Shown: positions 9,943-20,972 of the stretch, piece by piece | How the letters are laid out: the number at the start of each line of letters is the position of its first letter | Numbering within the stretch: position 1 is the stretch's first letter | The notes under the pieces: generated by a model | Database searches by the model: none | What the model saw: only the letters and a program-made list of their open reading frames with translations | Told to the model about the DNA's origin: nothing | Origin: UBA721 sp002705165 | GTDB lineage: Bacteria; Planctomycetota; Planctomycetia; Pirellulales; Pirellulaceae | NCBI GenBank assembly: GCA_045565995.1 | Contig: JBJLEF010000002.1 | Coordinates: 62,001-126,000 of the forward strand | DNA: 64,000 bases | Direction: 5' to 3' | Position numbers and translations under genes: made by a program

Positions 9943-11325
9943 ATGCAAACACGAAGACAATTATTAAAAAGCACGGCGGTCGGATTTGGATCCATGGCAC
10001 TTGCCGGACTCATGGATCAGAGCGGCAAGGCTGAAGAACCTAACCTCATTCCTCGACAGTCTCACTTTCCCGCGAAGGCCAAGCGAATCATCTTTCTGTT
10101 TATGCATGGTGGCCCAAGTCAGGTCGACACTTTTGACTACAAGCCTCAGCTTGCAAAGGATGACAACAAACCCATTCCCTTTGCAAAACCTCGCGTTGTC
10201 TCGGCACCCACAGGCAACCTGCTTAAGTCGCCATTCAAGTTTCAGCAGCATGGTGAATCCGGAATGTGGGTGAGTGAGATTTTCCCACACATTGCCAAGC
10301 ACGTGGATGAGCTGACATTTGTAAAATCGGTCCACGGATCTAACTCGCGACATGGTGCAGCCCTGCTGGAACTACACACGGGAAGTGATACCTTTATCCG
10401 TCCAAGCATGGGAAGCTGGCTAGGTTATGGTCTTGGCAACGAGAATCAGAATCTCCCCTGTTACATTACGGTCTGCCCATCGCTTACCCATGGCGGTGCG
10501 AATAACTGGGGCAGCGCCTTTCTCCCAGCGCTATATCAGGGAACGCCAATTGGCAATGCCGGCACTGCGAGTGAAAATGCTAAAATCCCTTTTATCAAAG
10601 GCTCTACATCCACAGCTATCCAGCAACTCGAACAAAAGATGCTGAAGAACATCAACACCAAACATCTCGAGTCCACGGGACCGGATACTGAGTTGGAGTC
10701 GCGGATCAAATCATTTGAACTGGCTTTCCGCCTTCAGACACAAGCTCCGCAACTACAGGATATTTCCACGGAAACGGCAAAAACGCTAGAGATGTATGGA
10801 ATTAACAATGGCCCTACAAAAGATTTTGGGCTTCAGTGCCTGATGGCTCGTCGTTTTGCAGAAGCCGGAGTCCGTTTCATTCAGCTCTCACACAGCTATA
10901 AGTGGGATCAACACGGGGCTTTGGAAAGCGCCCACCGCAGCAACGCAATGGAAGTCGATCAACCAATCTCTGCGTTACTAACGGATCTTCGGCAACGAGG
11001 CTTGCTGGAAGACACCATCCTCTGGTGGGGCGGCGAATTTGGTAGAACCCCTGTTTCGCAGGGCGAGCGTGACGGACGAGATCACAACCCTCATGCCTGC
11101 ACTATGTTCTTTGCCGGCGGAGGCATGAAGCCCGGCATCCAACATGGTGCGACCGACGAATATGGCTATTACGCCGTGGAGGACAAAGTTCACTTCCATG
11201 ACCTACACGCCACTTTACTTCATCAACTCGGATTAGATCACACCAGATTAACCTACCAGTATGCGGGACGGGATTTCCGCTTAACTGATGTACATGGTGA
11301 AGTAGTACACGACATTCTTAGCTAA
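9943..11325 (+). CDS. DUF1501 family protein, Tat-exported, PSD1 partner
   Basis: The 460-residue product begins MQTRRQLLKSTAVGFGSMAL, a twin-arginine type signal; this start is preferred over in-frame codons that lie inside the PSD1 gene. DUF1501 signatures are clear: 'FLFMHGGPSQVDTFDYKP', 'WWGGEFGRTP', 'DGRDHNPHACTMFFAGGG' and a C-terminal 'LHQLGLDHTRLTYQYAGRD'. The family is related by fold to alkaline phosphatases and sulfatases, but no activity has been established. This copy belongs to the GRDHxP subtype that sits directly after PSD1 genes in this window (also at 35351 and 50753), which suggests the two products work together. Confidence 0.92.
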   Translation: MQTRRQLLKSTAVGFGSMALAGLMDQSGKAEEPNLIPRQSHFPAKAKRIIFLFMHGGPSQVDTFDYKPQLAKDDNKPIPFAKPRVVSAPTGNLLKSPFKFQQHGESGMWVSEIFPHIAKHVDELTFVKSVHGSNSRHGAALLELHTGSDTFIRPSMGSWLGYGLGNENQNLPCYITVCPSLTHGGANNWGSAFLPALYQGTPIGNAGTASENAKIPFIKGSTSTAIQQLEQKMLKNINTKHLESTGPDTELESRIKSFELAFRLQTQAPQLQDISTETAKTLEMYGINNGPTKDFGLQCLMARRFAEAGVRFIQLSHSYKWDQHGALESAHRSNAMEVDQPISALLTDLRQRGLLEDTILWWGGEFGRTPVSQGERDGRDHNPHACTMFFAGGGMKPGIQHGATDEYGYYAVEDKVHFHDLHATLLHQLGLDHTRLTYQYAGRDFRLTDVHGEVVHDILS

Positions 11326-11370
11326 CCTAGATCTCCACCAATTGCCATAAATTTTGCGAAGGACAACAGT

Positions 11371-12432
11371 GTGTTTATTCGAATGCTCTTCTGTATATTG
11401 GCAGTGCTCTCTGCTACCTCCCTGTTTGCGGAACCATTTCTACTCGTCTCCCTCCCAGATGAAGAGCATCTCGCAGTCTTTGAAATAAATTCTCGTACCG
11501 GAGAACTAACCCATATTCGTGATCACAAGACAGAATCCGATCCTGGGCCCATGTCGGTATCTCAGGACAGGAATACTCTCTTTGTATCGTTGAGGAATTA
11601 TGGTGGGCTGGCATCCTATGCCATTGATCATGAAACAAGTGGCTTAAAGCACCTTAGTACGATTAAAGCTGATCGCGACCCTGCCTATCACTGGCAGGAC
11701 CATTCAGGTCAGTGGTTAATTACTGCGTATTATCATACGGGACGTGTTTCCGTTCACGCCGTCGATAAGATGGGAGTACTGAATCAAGAAGCAGTCTTCT
11801 TCGGTGAGACCGGGTTAAACGCTCATGGTGTCGCTGCAACCAACGATAATCGGTTTGTATATATCCCACACACCGGCCCGAATCTTATCCTCCAATTTGA
11901 ATTTGACGACAAGACAGGTCAACTAAAACTTCTTGAGAACGGATCACTTGTCTCGGCTGAATCCACGGGGCCTCGGCATCTTGCAACCCACCCCAAAAAA
12001 CCATGGCTTTATGGTGATTACGAGCAGGGTAACAAAGTCGTTTTTTATAAAATCAGACCGAACGGCTTGTTAACCACAAAGCAGCTTCTTTCATCTGTCC
12101 CCGCAGATTGGCCGGCAGGCAAAGGTGCGACAGCCAGAATGACGTTATCTGATGACGGCCGGTTTGTGTACGTCGCGAATCGCGGGCACAACAGTATTGC
12201 CGCATTCAAAATCAATCAACGCACCGGAACTCTATCCCAAGTCGGATTTTATGCTACCGAACCAAACCCCCGTAGTTTTGTGATTAGCCCGTGTGGAAAG
12301 TGGTTGTATGCCGGCGGTCAAGATTCCGGAACCATTGCAATCTTCAGTCGAAACGGACGGACCGGCGTGCTCTCACGCAAAGGAACGGTTAACACCGGAC
12401 AGCGTCCATGGTGGCTTCAGATCATTGAGTAA
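11371..12432 (+). CDS. lactonase-family seven-bladed beta-propeller, exported
   Basis: The product has 353 residues. GTG at 11371 is preceded by a purine-rich GAAGGA that could act as a ribosome site; ATG 11383 is an alternative start. A signal peptide (MFIRMLFCILAVLSATSLFAE) is followed by beta-propeller repeats with 'FEINSRTGELTHI', 'GPNLILQFEFDDKTGQL', 'LSDDGRFVYVANRGHNSIAAFKINQRTGTLSQV' and 'NPRSFVISPCGKWLYAGGQDSGTIAIF'. This is the 6-phosphogluconolactonase/muconate-cycloisomerase-like lactonase family (COG2706). Because the protein is exported, a cytosolic pentose-phosphate role is unlikely; hydrolysis of an extracellular sugar lactone is a plausible inference. It is the last gene of the leftmost plus-strand run. 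Confidence 0.85.
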   Translation: MFIRMLFCILAVLSATSLFAEPFLLVSLPDEEHLAVFEINSRTGELTHIRDHKTESDPGPMSVSQDRNTLFVSLRNYGGLASYAIDHETSGLKHLSTIKADRDPAYHWQDHSGQWLITAYYHTGRVSVHAVDKMGVLNQEAVFFGETGLNAHGVAATNDNRFVYIPHTGPNLILQFEFDDKTGQLKLLENGSLVSAESTGPRHLATHPKKPWLYGDYEQGNKVVFYKIRPNGLLTTKQLLSSVPADWPAGKGATARMTLSDDGRFVYVANRGHNSIAAFKINQRTGTLSQVGFYATEPNPRSFVISPCGKWLYAGGQDSGTIAIFSRNGRTGVLSRKGTVNTGQRPWWLQIIE

Positions 12433-12542
12433 TCACTGATGAGCCTTTTGGGGTTTGCTCTATTCGATTACAGCAAGGGTGTCTATAGTCAGGAAGACTT
12501 TCCGTCTCGTGTTGAATGCCTTCGCCCTCGTTTAGAACTTCT

Positions 12543-15023
<2,481 letters not shown>

Positions 15024-15045
15024 TCGACGCCGTCAATCGAAGCAA

Positions 15046-16377
15046 TTATTGCTGGAGAATCCTTGCTTTAATACGCTGCGACCCCCGCAAAAATTCCATT
15101 TCCACCAAATCTCCTGTTTTATATTTGGTTGATAAATACCCTAGCAGTTCCGTTATGGTCCAATCTTCGCTATGCCGATCGCAAAGCACTAAGACGTCTC
15201 CTTTGTCGACCCCCGCACGCTTGGCCACTCCGTGCTCACCGTACTGCCCCAAGTGCTTCACTCGTAAGGCTAGCTGCCCCTTTTGTATTCCCAAATTGGC
15301 TCTCTCCATATCAGTGAGGGGCATGAAACGGATGCCACCTGTAGTCATACGACGTAATTCCCATGAAGAAACTCTCCAGGAAATGTCCGACTTCTTGCGC
15401 CAACCCGCCCCAATCAACAACGACAGATCATGATACTTATTACCTCTCTGCACCATCGCCGGAAGGACTCCTGAAGTTGGCGCATGATGCAAGGCCCACT
15501 GTATATCAGCGATCGAAAGAATCGCCTGACCATCCAGAGTGATTAAACGATCTCCCGGCTTAATGCCGGTCGTTTCCGCGGGACTGTCTGGACTCACTGA
15601 TTTGACAGTTGCCCGACTATCGACATTCATTTCCAGACCAATCGTCTGAGGTAACGGATATGGGTAGAGTAAGTTTTCAGGGATAGGCTGTTCGGCATCT
15701 CTATAGACGAATCGCTGCGCATCGGCGACTTGATGACAATGAATACACGACTGCACGACTTTTTCACCATAATCGAGTTCATCACCAAACTTACCTTTTA
15801 GGGAAGGGAAATCATTCGGAGTTTTGAATTTTATGGGAACCGCTTGTTTCTCTTTTAGAAATGCACGGTTTTCTGGATACCTTTTATGTAATTGAATTGC
15901 CCCTTCCAAGGCTGCTGCCAAGCCAGCAACTGACATGTGGCTTTCCGCGTTTTCAATGGAGGCGCGAGTCCCATAGCGGCCATAAATGGTCTTATCAGCG
16001 TTCATGAAGAACATGGCGAGAGACAAGTCAAAGTCAAATTGAAATAACGTCAAATCAAGCGCGTTAGCCTTCACCAGACGTACGCATACAAATTGATCAA
16101 AAAGGTTGGCTAGCTTTCCCTGACGACGAACAACCTGTTCGTCAAATGAGTGGCAAGCCTCTCAAGGCAGGCACCGCAAAACCACTAACAGTGGTTTCCC
16201 GGTCTTCTCAGCCTCCTGACGCCCTTTTTCGAAATCGTCATACACCCAAAATTCATCCAAATCGAAATACTTCTTGTCATTGAGAATCGCGTCCCGCCGC
16301 TTCTGCTGTACATCCTGTGCCTGGATGGAAATTGTAGCAAGCATCATTAAGAGCAAGGTGAGAGTTGTTTTTTTCAT
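15046..16377 (-). CDS. exported thioredoxin-fold/PDZ protein with in-frame TGA (candidate selenoprotein, Sec72)
   Basis: The frame is continuous from ATG 16377 to the stop at 15046 except for a TGA at 16162-16164. Read through, it gives 443 residues: a signal peptide (MKKTTLTLLLMMLATISIQAQ), a thioredoxin-like domain with 'KTGKPLLVVLRCLP', then U72-E-A-C75 in the CxxC active-site position, then 'HSFDEQVV'. Further on are a haem-like motif CIHCH (residues 211-215), a PDZ domain (about 245-320, 'VSPDSPAETTGIKPGDRLITLDG') and a second PDZ-like region (about 370-440, 'GVAKRAGVDKGDVLVL'). An 8-bp perfect hairpin follows the TGA. It is the last gene after the hydrolase and propeller genes on the minus strand. 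If recoding failed, only a 71-residue stub would be made. The alternative is a sequencing error of a Cys codon. Confidence 0.85.
16125..16143 (-). promoter_or_regulatory. SECIS-like hairpin after the TGA of the thioredoxin/PDZ gene
   Basis: On the minus strand GACGAACA-GGT-TGTTCGTC forms a perfect 8-bp stem with a GGT loop. It begins 18 bases after the TGA, and the loop guanine is 27 bases after it. Bacterial SECIS elements are hairpins just downstream of the UGA with a G in the apical loop roughly 16-37 bases away, so position and loop both fit. Confidence 0.7.
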
Positions 16378-16387
16378 AGTGTTCTCG

Positions 16388-17947
16388 CTAAACAAATTTA
16401 AAGCTGTATAGGTCTGCATCACTAAGCGTGAAACGCAGGCGAATTGGCTTACCAGACAGTTTCTTCAACCCGGACAACCCACCCCATGTCACTTTTCGAC
16501 TCAGTGAATCACCATAAGTCTCATCTGCCTGCTCGAAAGCAAACGAATCAATAAGGGTTCCTTCGGCGGTCAGGCATTCCACTTTGACGTAGCCAAGCGC
16601 CGAGGTACTAAGATTCAGTTCCAACTCACTGCCGGAAAACGTAAGCGGCCGCGTGGTTAAACGACCACCCTTGAGAGTTGAATGCACCGAAACAAATCCG
16701 TCTTGACGCAATGAGTGTCGAGTCAGAATTTTGCCTGCTCCATGCCAGCCACCGGACTCGGCATAAAAACTCAGTTCATCTTCCGCATTTTCAAAACGAC
16801 TTGATGTTAAAGCAATATTCCAGGCCACGTTGTTATGGCCGTAATACCAGGAGTCGCTGCGTTCCACGCCCGGCCGTAAGAACGCTTCATCCCAACGCTT
16901 GAACGTGACACCATCACGACTGGTCATGATTTGAGTTTCTGTCAGGGCCGTTCCATATCGCAAACTTGCCTCAGAACGTAATTTCCGGTTCTCCAGATCC
17001 GGCAAGGCCTTCATCGTCGGACTCCAGCCGCGTTCGACATAACGCATTGGAAACCCTACTAGAATATGCGGCGCGCGATCATAAGAAATTACATTATTCG
17101 TATACATTTGCTGCGGCGGTGAATCACCGTAGGTTAGGTCCTGAAACCCTTCCCAGTGAATAAGGTCATCCGAAACCGCCGTTCGTATCGCCCGAATCCC
17201 CCCTGGCTTCCAAACCTTAGCGGTCGTCGTTCCTCCAGTAAAAATACGATAGTACGCTCGGTATTTCCCAAGCGACTTATCCCAGAACGCAATATTAGCC
17301 GAATCGAATGCACCCACGGTGATCACCCCTTCATCACCGACCGGTGTCCAGCGTTTGCCGTCTGCAGACTTGAAGAGTCGCATGCCACCATTATGGGCCA
17401 AACCGCCCGTTGCTTTTAAACGTTCCTCTTCAGGACAATCCGGGCGCTGATCGACAAAGGGACTAAAATTGTGACTCCCCGGGCCCATCCAAACAATATT
17501 ATTTTTCTTGCTCCCTTCGAATTCAAAGAGGCCTAATTCAGGCTTCTCCCAATGAATACCATCTGTACTCTCGGCATAGCAGGTACATTCTCCGTGAGTA
17601 AACTTCAGCGTGCCGCCGGACATGTCAAAATTATGTCCCCGGTAATACATCCGGTAAGTGTCGCCATCTTTAAACACAGTGTGGTAACTACTTGCGTTGC
17701 CCTCCCATGGCTTATCCTGACGAATCACCATCTCCTCCGCCTGAGGGGAATGAAGGCGGTAGCTTAACTCGCCGTCGAGAACATCGACCATAAAGTCATC
17801 GACGAATAATTCTCGGCGTTGCCCCATCGCATAAACATCATTAGCCGGCACCGACAGATTACCCGCCTCTTTACTTGTGGTGCCAACCACCACAGAACCG
17901 GTCGCCAATACACCTGCACTTGCACCTAGAAATCGTCTTCGCTTCAT
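16388..17947 (-). CDS. Tat-exported glycosidase-like five-bladed propeller protein
   Basis: The 519-residue product starts MKRRRFLGASAGVLATG, a twin-arginine signal. The rest matches planctomycete proteins related to GH32/GH43-like five-bladed propellers: 'RRELFVDDFMVD', 'YRMYYRGHNF', 'CYAESTDGIHWEKPELGLFEFEGSKKNNIVW' and 'IMTSRDGVTFKRWDEAFLRPG'. These repeated sheets with 'DGxxW' are typical of enzymes acting on plant or algal glycans, although I cannot assign catalytic residues or a substrate. Its start codon directly abuts the stop of the upstream CocE-like gene, and its stop is 10 bases before the start of the thioredoxin/PDZ gene, so the three genes almost certainly form one operon. Confidence 0.75.
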   Translation of the reverse strand: MKRRRFLGASAGVLATGSVVVGTTSKEAGNLSVPANDVYAMGQRRELFVDDFMVDVLDGELSYRLHSPQAEEMVIRQDKPWEGNASSYHTVFKDGDTYRMYYRGHNFDMSGGTLKFTHGECTCYAESTDGIHWEKPELGLFEFEGSKKNNIVWMGPGSHNFSPFVDQRPDCPEEERLKATGGLAHNGGMRLFKSADGKRWTPVGDEGVITVGAFDSANIAFWDKSLGKYRAYYRIFTGGTTTAKVWKPGGIRAIRTAVSDDLIHWEGFQDLTYGDSPPQQMYTNNVISYDRAPHILVGFPMRYVERGWSPTMKALPDLENRKLRSEASLRYGTALTETQIMTSRDGVTFKRWDEAFLRPGVERSDSWYYGHNNVAWNIALTSSRFENAEDELSFYAESGGWHGAGKILTRHSLRQDGFVSVHSTLKGGRLTTRPLTFSGSELELNLSTSALGYVKVECLTAEGTLIDSFAFEQADETYGDSLSRKVTWGGLSGLKKLSGKPIRLRFTLSDADLYSFKFV

Positions 17948-19618
17948 CTATCTACTTCCGTAAGTTGTGTGGGCTCGAGGCACAAGCAGATGAGACGCGT
18001 ACCTTTCCGAATGATAAATAGTATTAACCGCGCTTCGTGCATCTTCAGGAAATGCGATTGTCTCCGGTTTTCCATTTTGAGGATTAGGCTCGTACAACGG
18101 AGCGCCCGTACTTGCTACGGTGACACGAATCTTATGCCCCGTATTAAACACCTGACTCAAATGGCCAACGTGAAATTGGACTTCATGGACCATACCTTGT
18201 TTTAGGAATCTCTGTTTATCAAAACCGTCACGATAGCGTGCTCTGCGTATGTAATCCACAATTAGAATTGACCGGCCATCAGGATAGACGTCACTCACCC
18301 GGACAATGAAGTCAGTATCCGGCGCGGTACTCTTTACATATAGATTCGCCGTGATTTCGCCCGTCAGTTCCACTGGCGTTTTCAGAACGGGGGTGTCAAA
18401 GACAAGAACATTGTCCTGTTGTTCAAACGCACGTGCATCACGCGCTCCGGGAAAACTTGTTCCCGGAATCTCTGCTGGATTACGAGGGTCCGAAACATAT
18501 TCCGTGATACCTTCAGCACTCTCGTCCGGCAACCTCCACTGCAACTTCCCCCCACCGGCCAAAAACAAAGGCTCACGTTCTGTGTTTTCCGTTTTAGGCC
18601 AATCTTTTGCTTGACGCCAGACATTGCCTGGAGCACCTTGTTCACCCGTGGCGCCCATCACGTAATAATCGACTACCGGCCATTGGTCCACTCCGTTATC
18701 CCTTCGCTTGAGGTAATAATCGAACCAAGTAGTCATATGCTTGACCAAGTCGAGACCAGCATTTTCGGGATAGGCTAATTCACCCACCTTATTCCCTTTA
18801 TTAAAACGACCATGCAGCCAGGGACCAATCAGTAGTTTCTGATTGCCTCGAGATTCTGGTCCGCCGTGATGCTGACGACCAATATAACTAGCAATTGATC
18901 CCTGATTCATAAAGTCATACCAACTCCCAATCGTCATGCAGGGCACGTTCATTTTTCTAAAGTGACGTGAGGTGTCTTCCGCTTTCCAGTAACGATCGTA
19001 GGTAGGGTGCTCAAACCATTCTCGCATCAATTGTTGGTTGTGCTCCGGTATTCTACAGACACGATCCATTCCCCGAAAACGTTCCGGACGTGTTGTTCCA
19101 CCAATCCGATAGCCTTCCTGATAGAGGCTAAGTCCCGTGTCGATCATGTATTGCGCCACCAAACTTGGCGGACGACTTACTGCCGCAAAATTCTGGGCGT
19201 AACCGGCCTGACTACTCCCAAAGGTTCCAACTCTACCGGTAGACCAGGATTGCTTCGCTAACCACTCAATCGCATCATAACTGTCTTTGTGGCGCCCAAG
19301 GCCTAAACTACGATAGCCAATCCAAATCCCCTCTGACTTCTGGCTTCCCCTAAAATTCCCGCAAACCACGACATAACCGTAGTGAGCAATATCCGCGAAG
19401 GCTTCCTGATGCCCGCGACTCGACGCATCCGCATATCGCTGCTCATACAAAACAGGCCAAGGCCCATTACCTTCTGGTATGAAAGCATGGGCACTTAAGT
19501 GGATACCATCTCGCATCGGGATCATCAGATGTTCATACCGCACACCATTGGCTAGCGGTTCCTGACAATTGCCGACTAAGTTGAAGAACAACACAAATGT
19601 GAAAACAATGAATTTCAT
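17948..19618 (-). CDS. CocE/NonD family serine hydrolase, exported
   Basis: The product has 556 residues from ATG 19618, chosen because it begins the signal peptide MKFIVFTFVLFFNLVGNCQ; an upstream in-frame start would add 14 residues. The N-terminal peptidase S15-like alpha/beta hydrolase domain has 'MIPMRDGIHLSAHAFIPEG', the oxyanion segment 'GNFRGSQKSEG' and the nucleophile motif GSSQAGY. The C-terminal jelly-roll of X-Pro dipeptidyl-peptidases is visible as 'NLYVKSTAPDTDFIVRVSDVYPDGRSILI' and 'GHKIRVTVASTGAP'. Members hydrolyse peptides, esters or acylated substrates. As the first gene of the minus-strand operon it is likely driven from the intergenic region at 19619-19818. Confidence 0.88.
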   Translation of the reverse strand: MKFIVFTFVLFFNLVGNCQEPLANGVRYEHLMIPMRDGIHLSAHAFIPEGNGPWPVLYEQRYADASSRGHQEAFADIAHYGYVVVCGNFRGSQKSEGIWIGYRSLGLGRHKDSYDAIEWLAKQSWSTGRVGTFGSSQAGYAQNFAAVSRPPSLVAQYMIDTGLSLYQEGYRIGGTTRPERFRGMDRVCRIPEHNQQLMREWFEHPTYDRYWKAEDTSRHFRKMNVPCMTIGSWYDFMNQGSIASYIGRQHHGGPESRGNQKLLIGPWLHGRFNKGNKVGELAYPENAGLDLVKHMTTWFDYYLKRRDNGVDQWPVVDYYVMGATGEQGAPGNVWRQAKDWPKTENTEREPLFLAGGGKLQWRLPDESAEGITEYVSDPRNPAEIPGTSFPGARDARAFEQQDNVLVFDTPVLKTPVELTGEITANLYVKSTAPDTDFIVRVSDVYPDGRSILIVDYIRRARYRDGFDKQRFLKQGMVHEVQFHVGHLSQVFNTGHKIRVTVASTGAPLYEPNPQNGKPETIAFPEDARSAVNTIYHSERYASHLLVPRAHTTYGSR

Positions 19619-19668
19619 AGTTAATATTTTACCTCGTTTGCAACAAGGAAACCAAATCAATCTACATG

Positions 19669-19706
19669 CCGGAACAAGAATTCCGGAGTCTTAAGACGCA
19701 CCGTCT
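19669..19706. promoter_or_regulatory. cluster of three inverted repeats in the divergent intergenic region
   Basis: The 200-base region between the two divergent TGA-containing transcription units holds CCGGAA-CAAGAA-TTCCGG (19669-19686), the perfect palindrome GTCTTAAGAC (19688-19697) and AGACG-CAC-CGTCT (19694-19706). Such a cluster is compatible with operator sites for a dimeric regulator, but no known consensus is recognised. Confidence 0.35.
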
Positions 19707-19818
19707 GAGAAGGCCATCCTCAATTCGCCCGGGTTTAGAGGTTTCTTATTTTCGCAACGGGAGATACTATTTACTCGTCGGAACCAATCCCCTTTTTTTC
19801 ATTATGGGAAGCAAATCC

Positions 19819-20955
19819 ATGAAACCATTCGTTTTTTCGATCTCGCTTCTTCTCACTTCAGCCTTGCTTCCAGAAGCCGGGGCACAAACCAGCTTTGCAC
19901 AGGCTCAAAGGCTATCACAGCAATCGGGAAAGCCGATGTTCATCATGCTCGGGCGGGACGGCTGACCGAGTTGCAAGGTTTTAGAGCAACGTTTTGTAAA
20001 CGAATCCGCTCTCAAACCGTTTGTGGTACAGTTCGTCCCACTCAAACTTAATGTCGACACTGCCGACGCAAGCAATGTTCGACGCAACTTTCCCATTCAG
20101 GGCAACAGCCTTCCGTTTGTCTATGTGATCCGTGCAGACAACAAGAAAATCTATGGCGCGAGTGGTGGGCTTCCGGGCGACCGATTGCCAACCATGATGC
20201 GAGAAGCATTACGCCAGGCGGGTCGAATTCTCACACCCCCACAGGAGAAAAGCTTAAGCGACGCTACAGCCATTGCGAAAGCTGCTTTTCAGGCCGGTGA
20301 TCTATATCGCACTTCGCTCAGCTACCAGCCTTCAATTAAGCTGGGACTTCTTGGTCCCAATGCGGGATTTTCGGAAGCCAGTGTTCAGGCTACGGAACTG
20401 CTTTCCAAGTTGAGGCAAAAGGGGCTTAGGAACTTAGAGTCCGCCAAATCCCTACTGGATTCGGACATGAACCGAATACAATCTCTCTTCACACTACTTC
20501 TGGGGCAGAGAATTTATTATTACGACACGGCATTACAAAACGAATATCGAAACGCTCTCAAAGAAATCGAAAGAGAAGCCGAATTCTCTTCACCACTTAA
20601 ACAGGCCCGTGAAATCGAAAAGGCATTTCTGATCCAGTACGCGCGGGGAGGAAGACCCAAAGCAGTTCATGCCCTTACCAGGCTCGCGCTTCTCAGTAAC
20701 ACGAGTACTAAACGCGAATTGATTTTACAGGAACTACAACGCCTTGAAGGTAGCGATTTTGAGCTGCCTGATTTCAACCCTCACGCCATTAGAAAATGGA
20801 ACGATGATTCCGGAACCTTCTCGATAAACGCGAAGGTACTTTCAGTGTCATCCTCGAACGTACTCCTCGAAACCGAAAGTAGTGAACAACTTACCGTGCC
20901 CATCCTTCGCCTAGGGAAAGAGGAGCGGGAATTACTGAGACTTATTCAACCATAG
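19819..20955 (+). CDS. exported thioredoxin-fold protein with in-frame TGA (candidate selenoprotein, Sec49)
   Basis: The frame runs from ATG 19819 to the stop at 20955 and is broken only by TGA at 19963-19965. Read through, it yields 378 residues: a signal peptide (MKPFVFSISLLLTSALLPEAGAQ), then a thioredoxin-like start 'QQSGKPMFIMLGRDG' followed by U49-P-S-C52 and 'KVLEQRFVN'. U-P-S-C sits exactly where thioredoxin-like proteins have CxxC. The fold continues with 'LPFVYVIRADNKKIYGASGG', and the rest is helical with a small C-terminal SHD1-like strand region ('FSINAKVLSVSSSNVLLETESS'). The next start after the TGA would remove the signal peptide and active site, so two separate genes make little sense. 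GC content and codon use look the same on both sides of the TGA. Confidence 0.85.
19970..20012 (+). promoter_or_regulatory. SECIS-like hairpin(s) after TGA 19963-19965
   Basis: Two mutually exclusive hairpins follow the TGA. One is GTTGC/GCAAC (19970-19974 with 19986-19990) with an 11-base loop containing GG 12-13 bases after the TGA. The other is AGAGC/GCTCT (19983-19987 with 20008-20012) enclosing CGTTT-TGT-AAACG (19990-20002), whose loop G is 31 bases after the TGA. The second matches usual bacterial SECIS spacing better. Confidence 0.5.
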
Positions 20956-20972
20956 CCCCGGTTGAAAATCTC

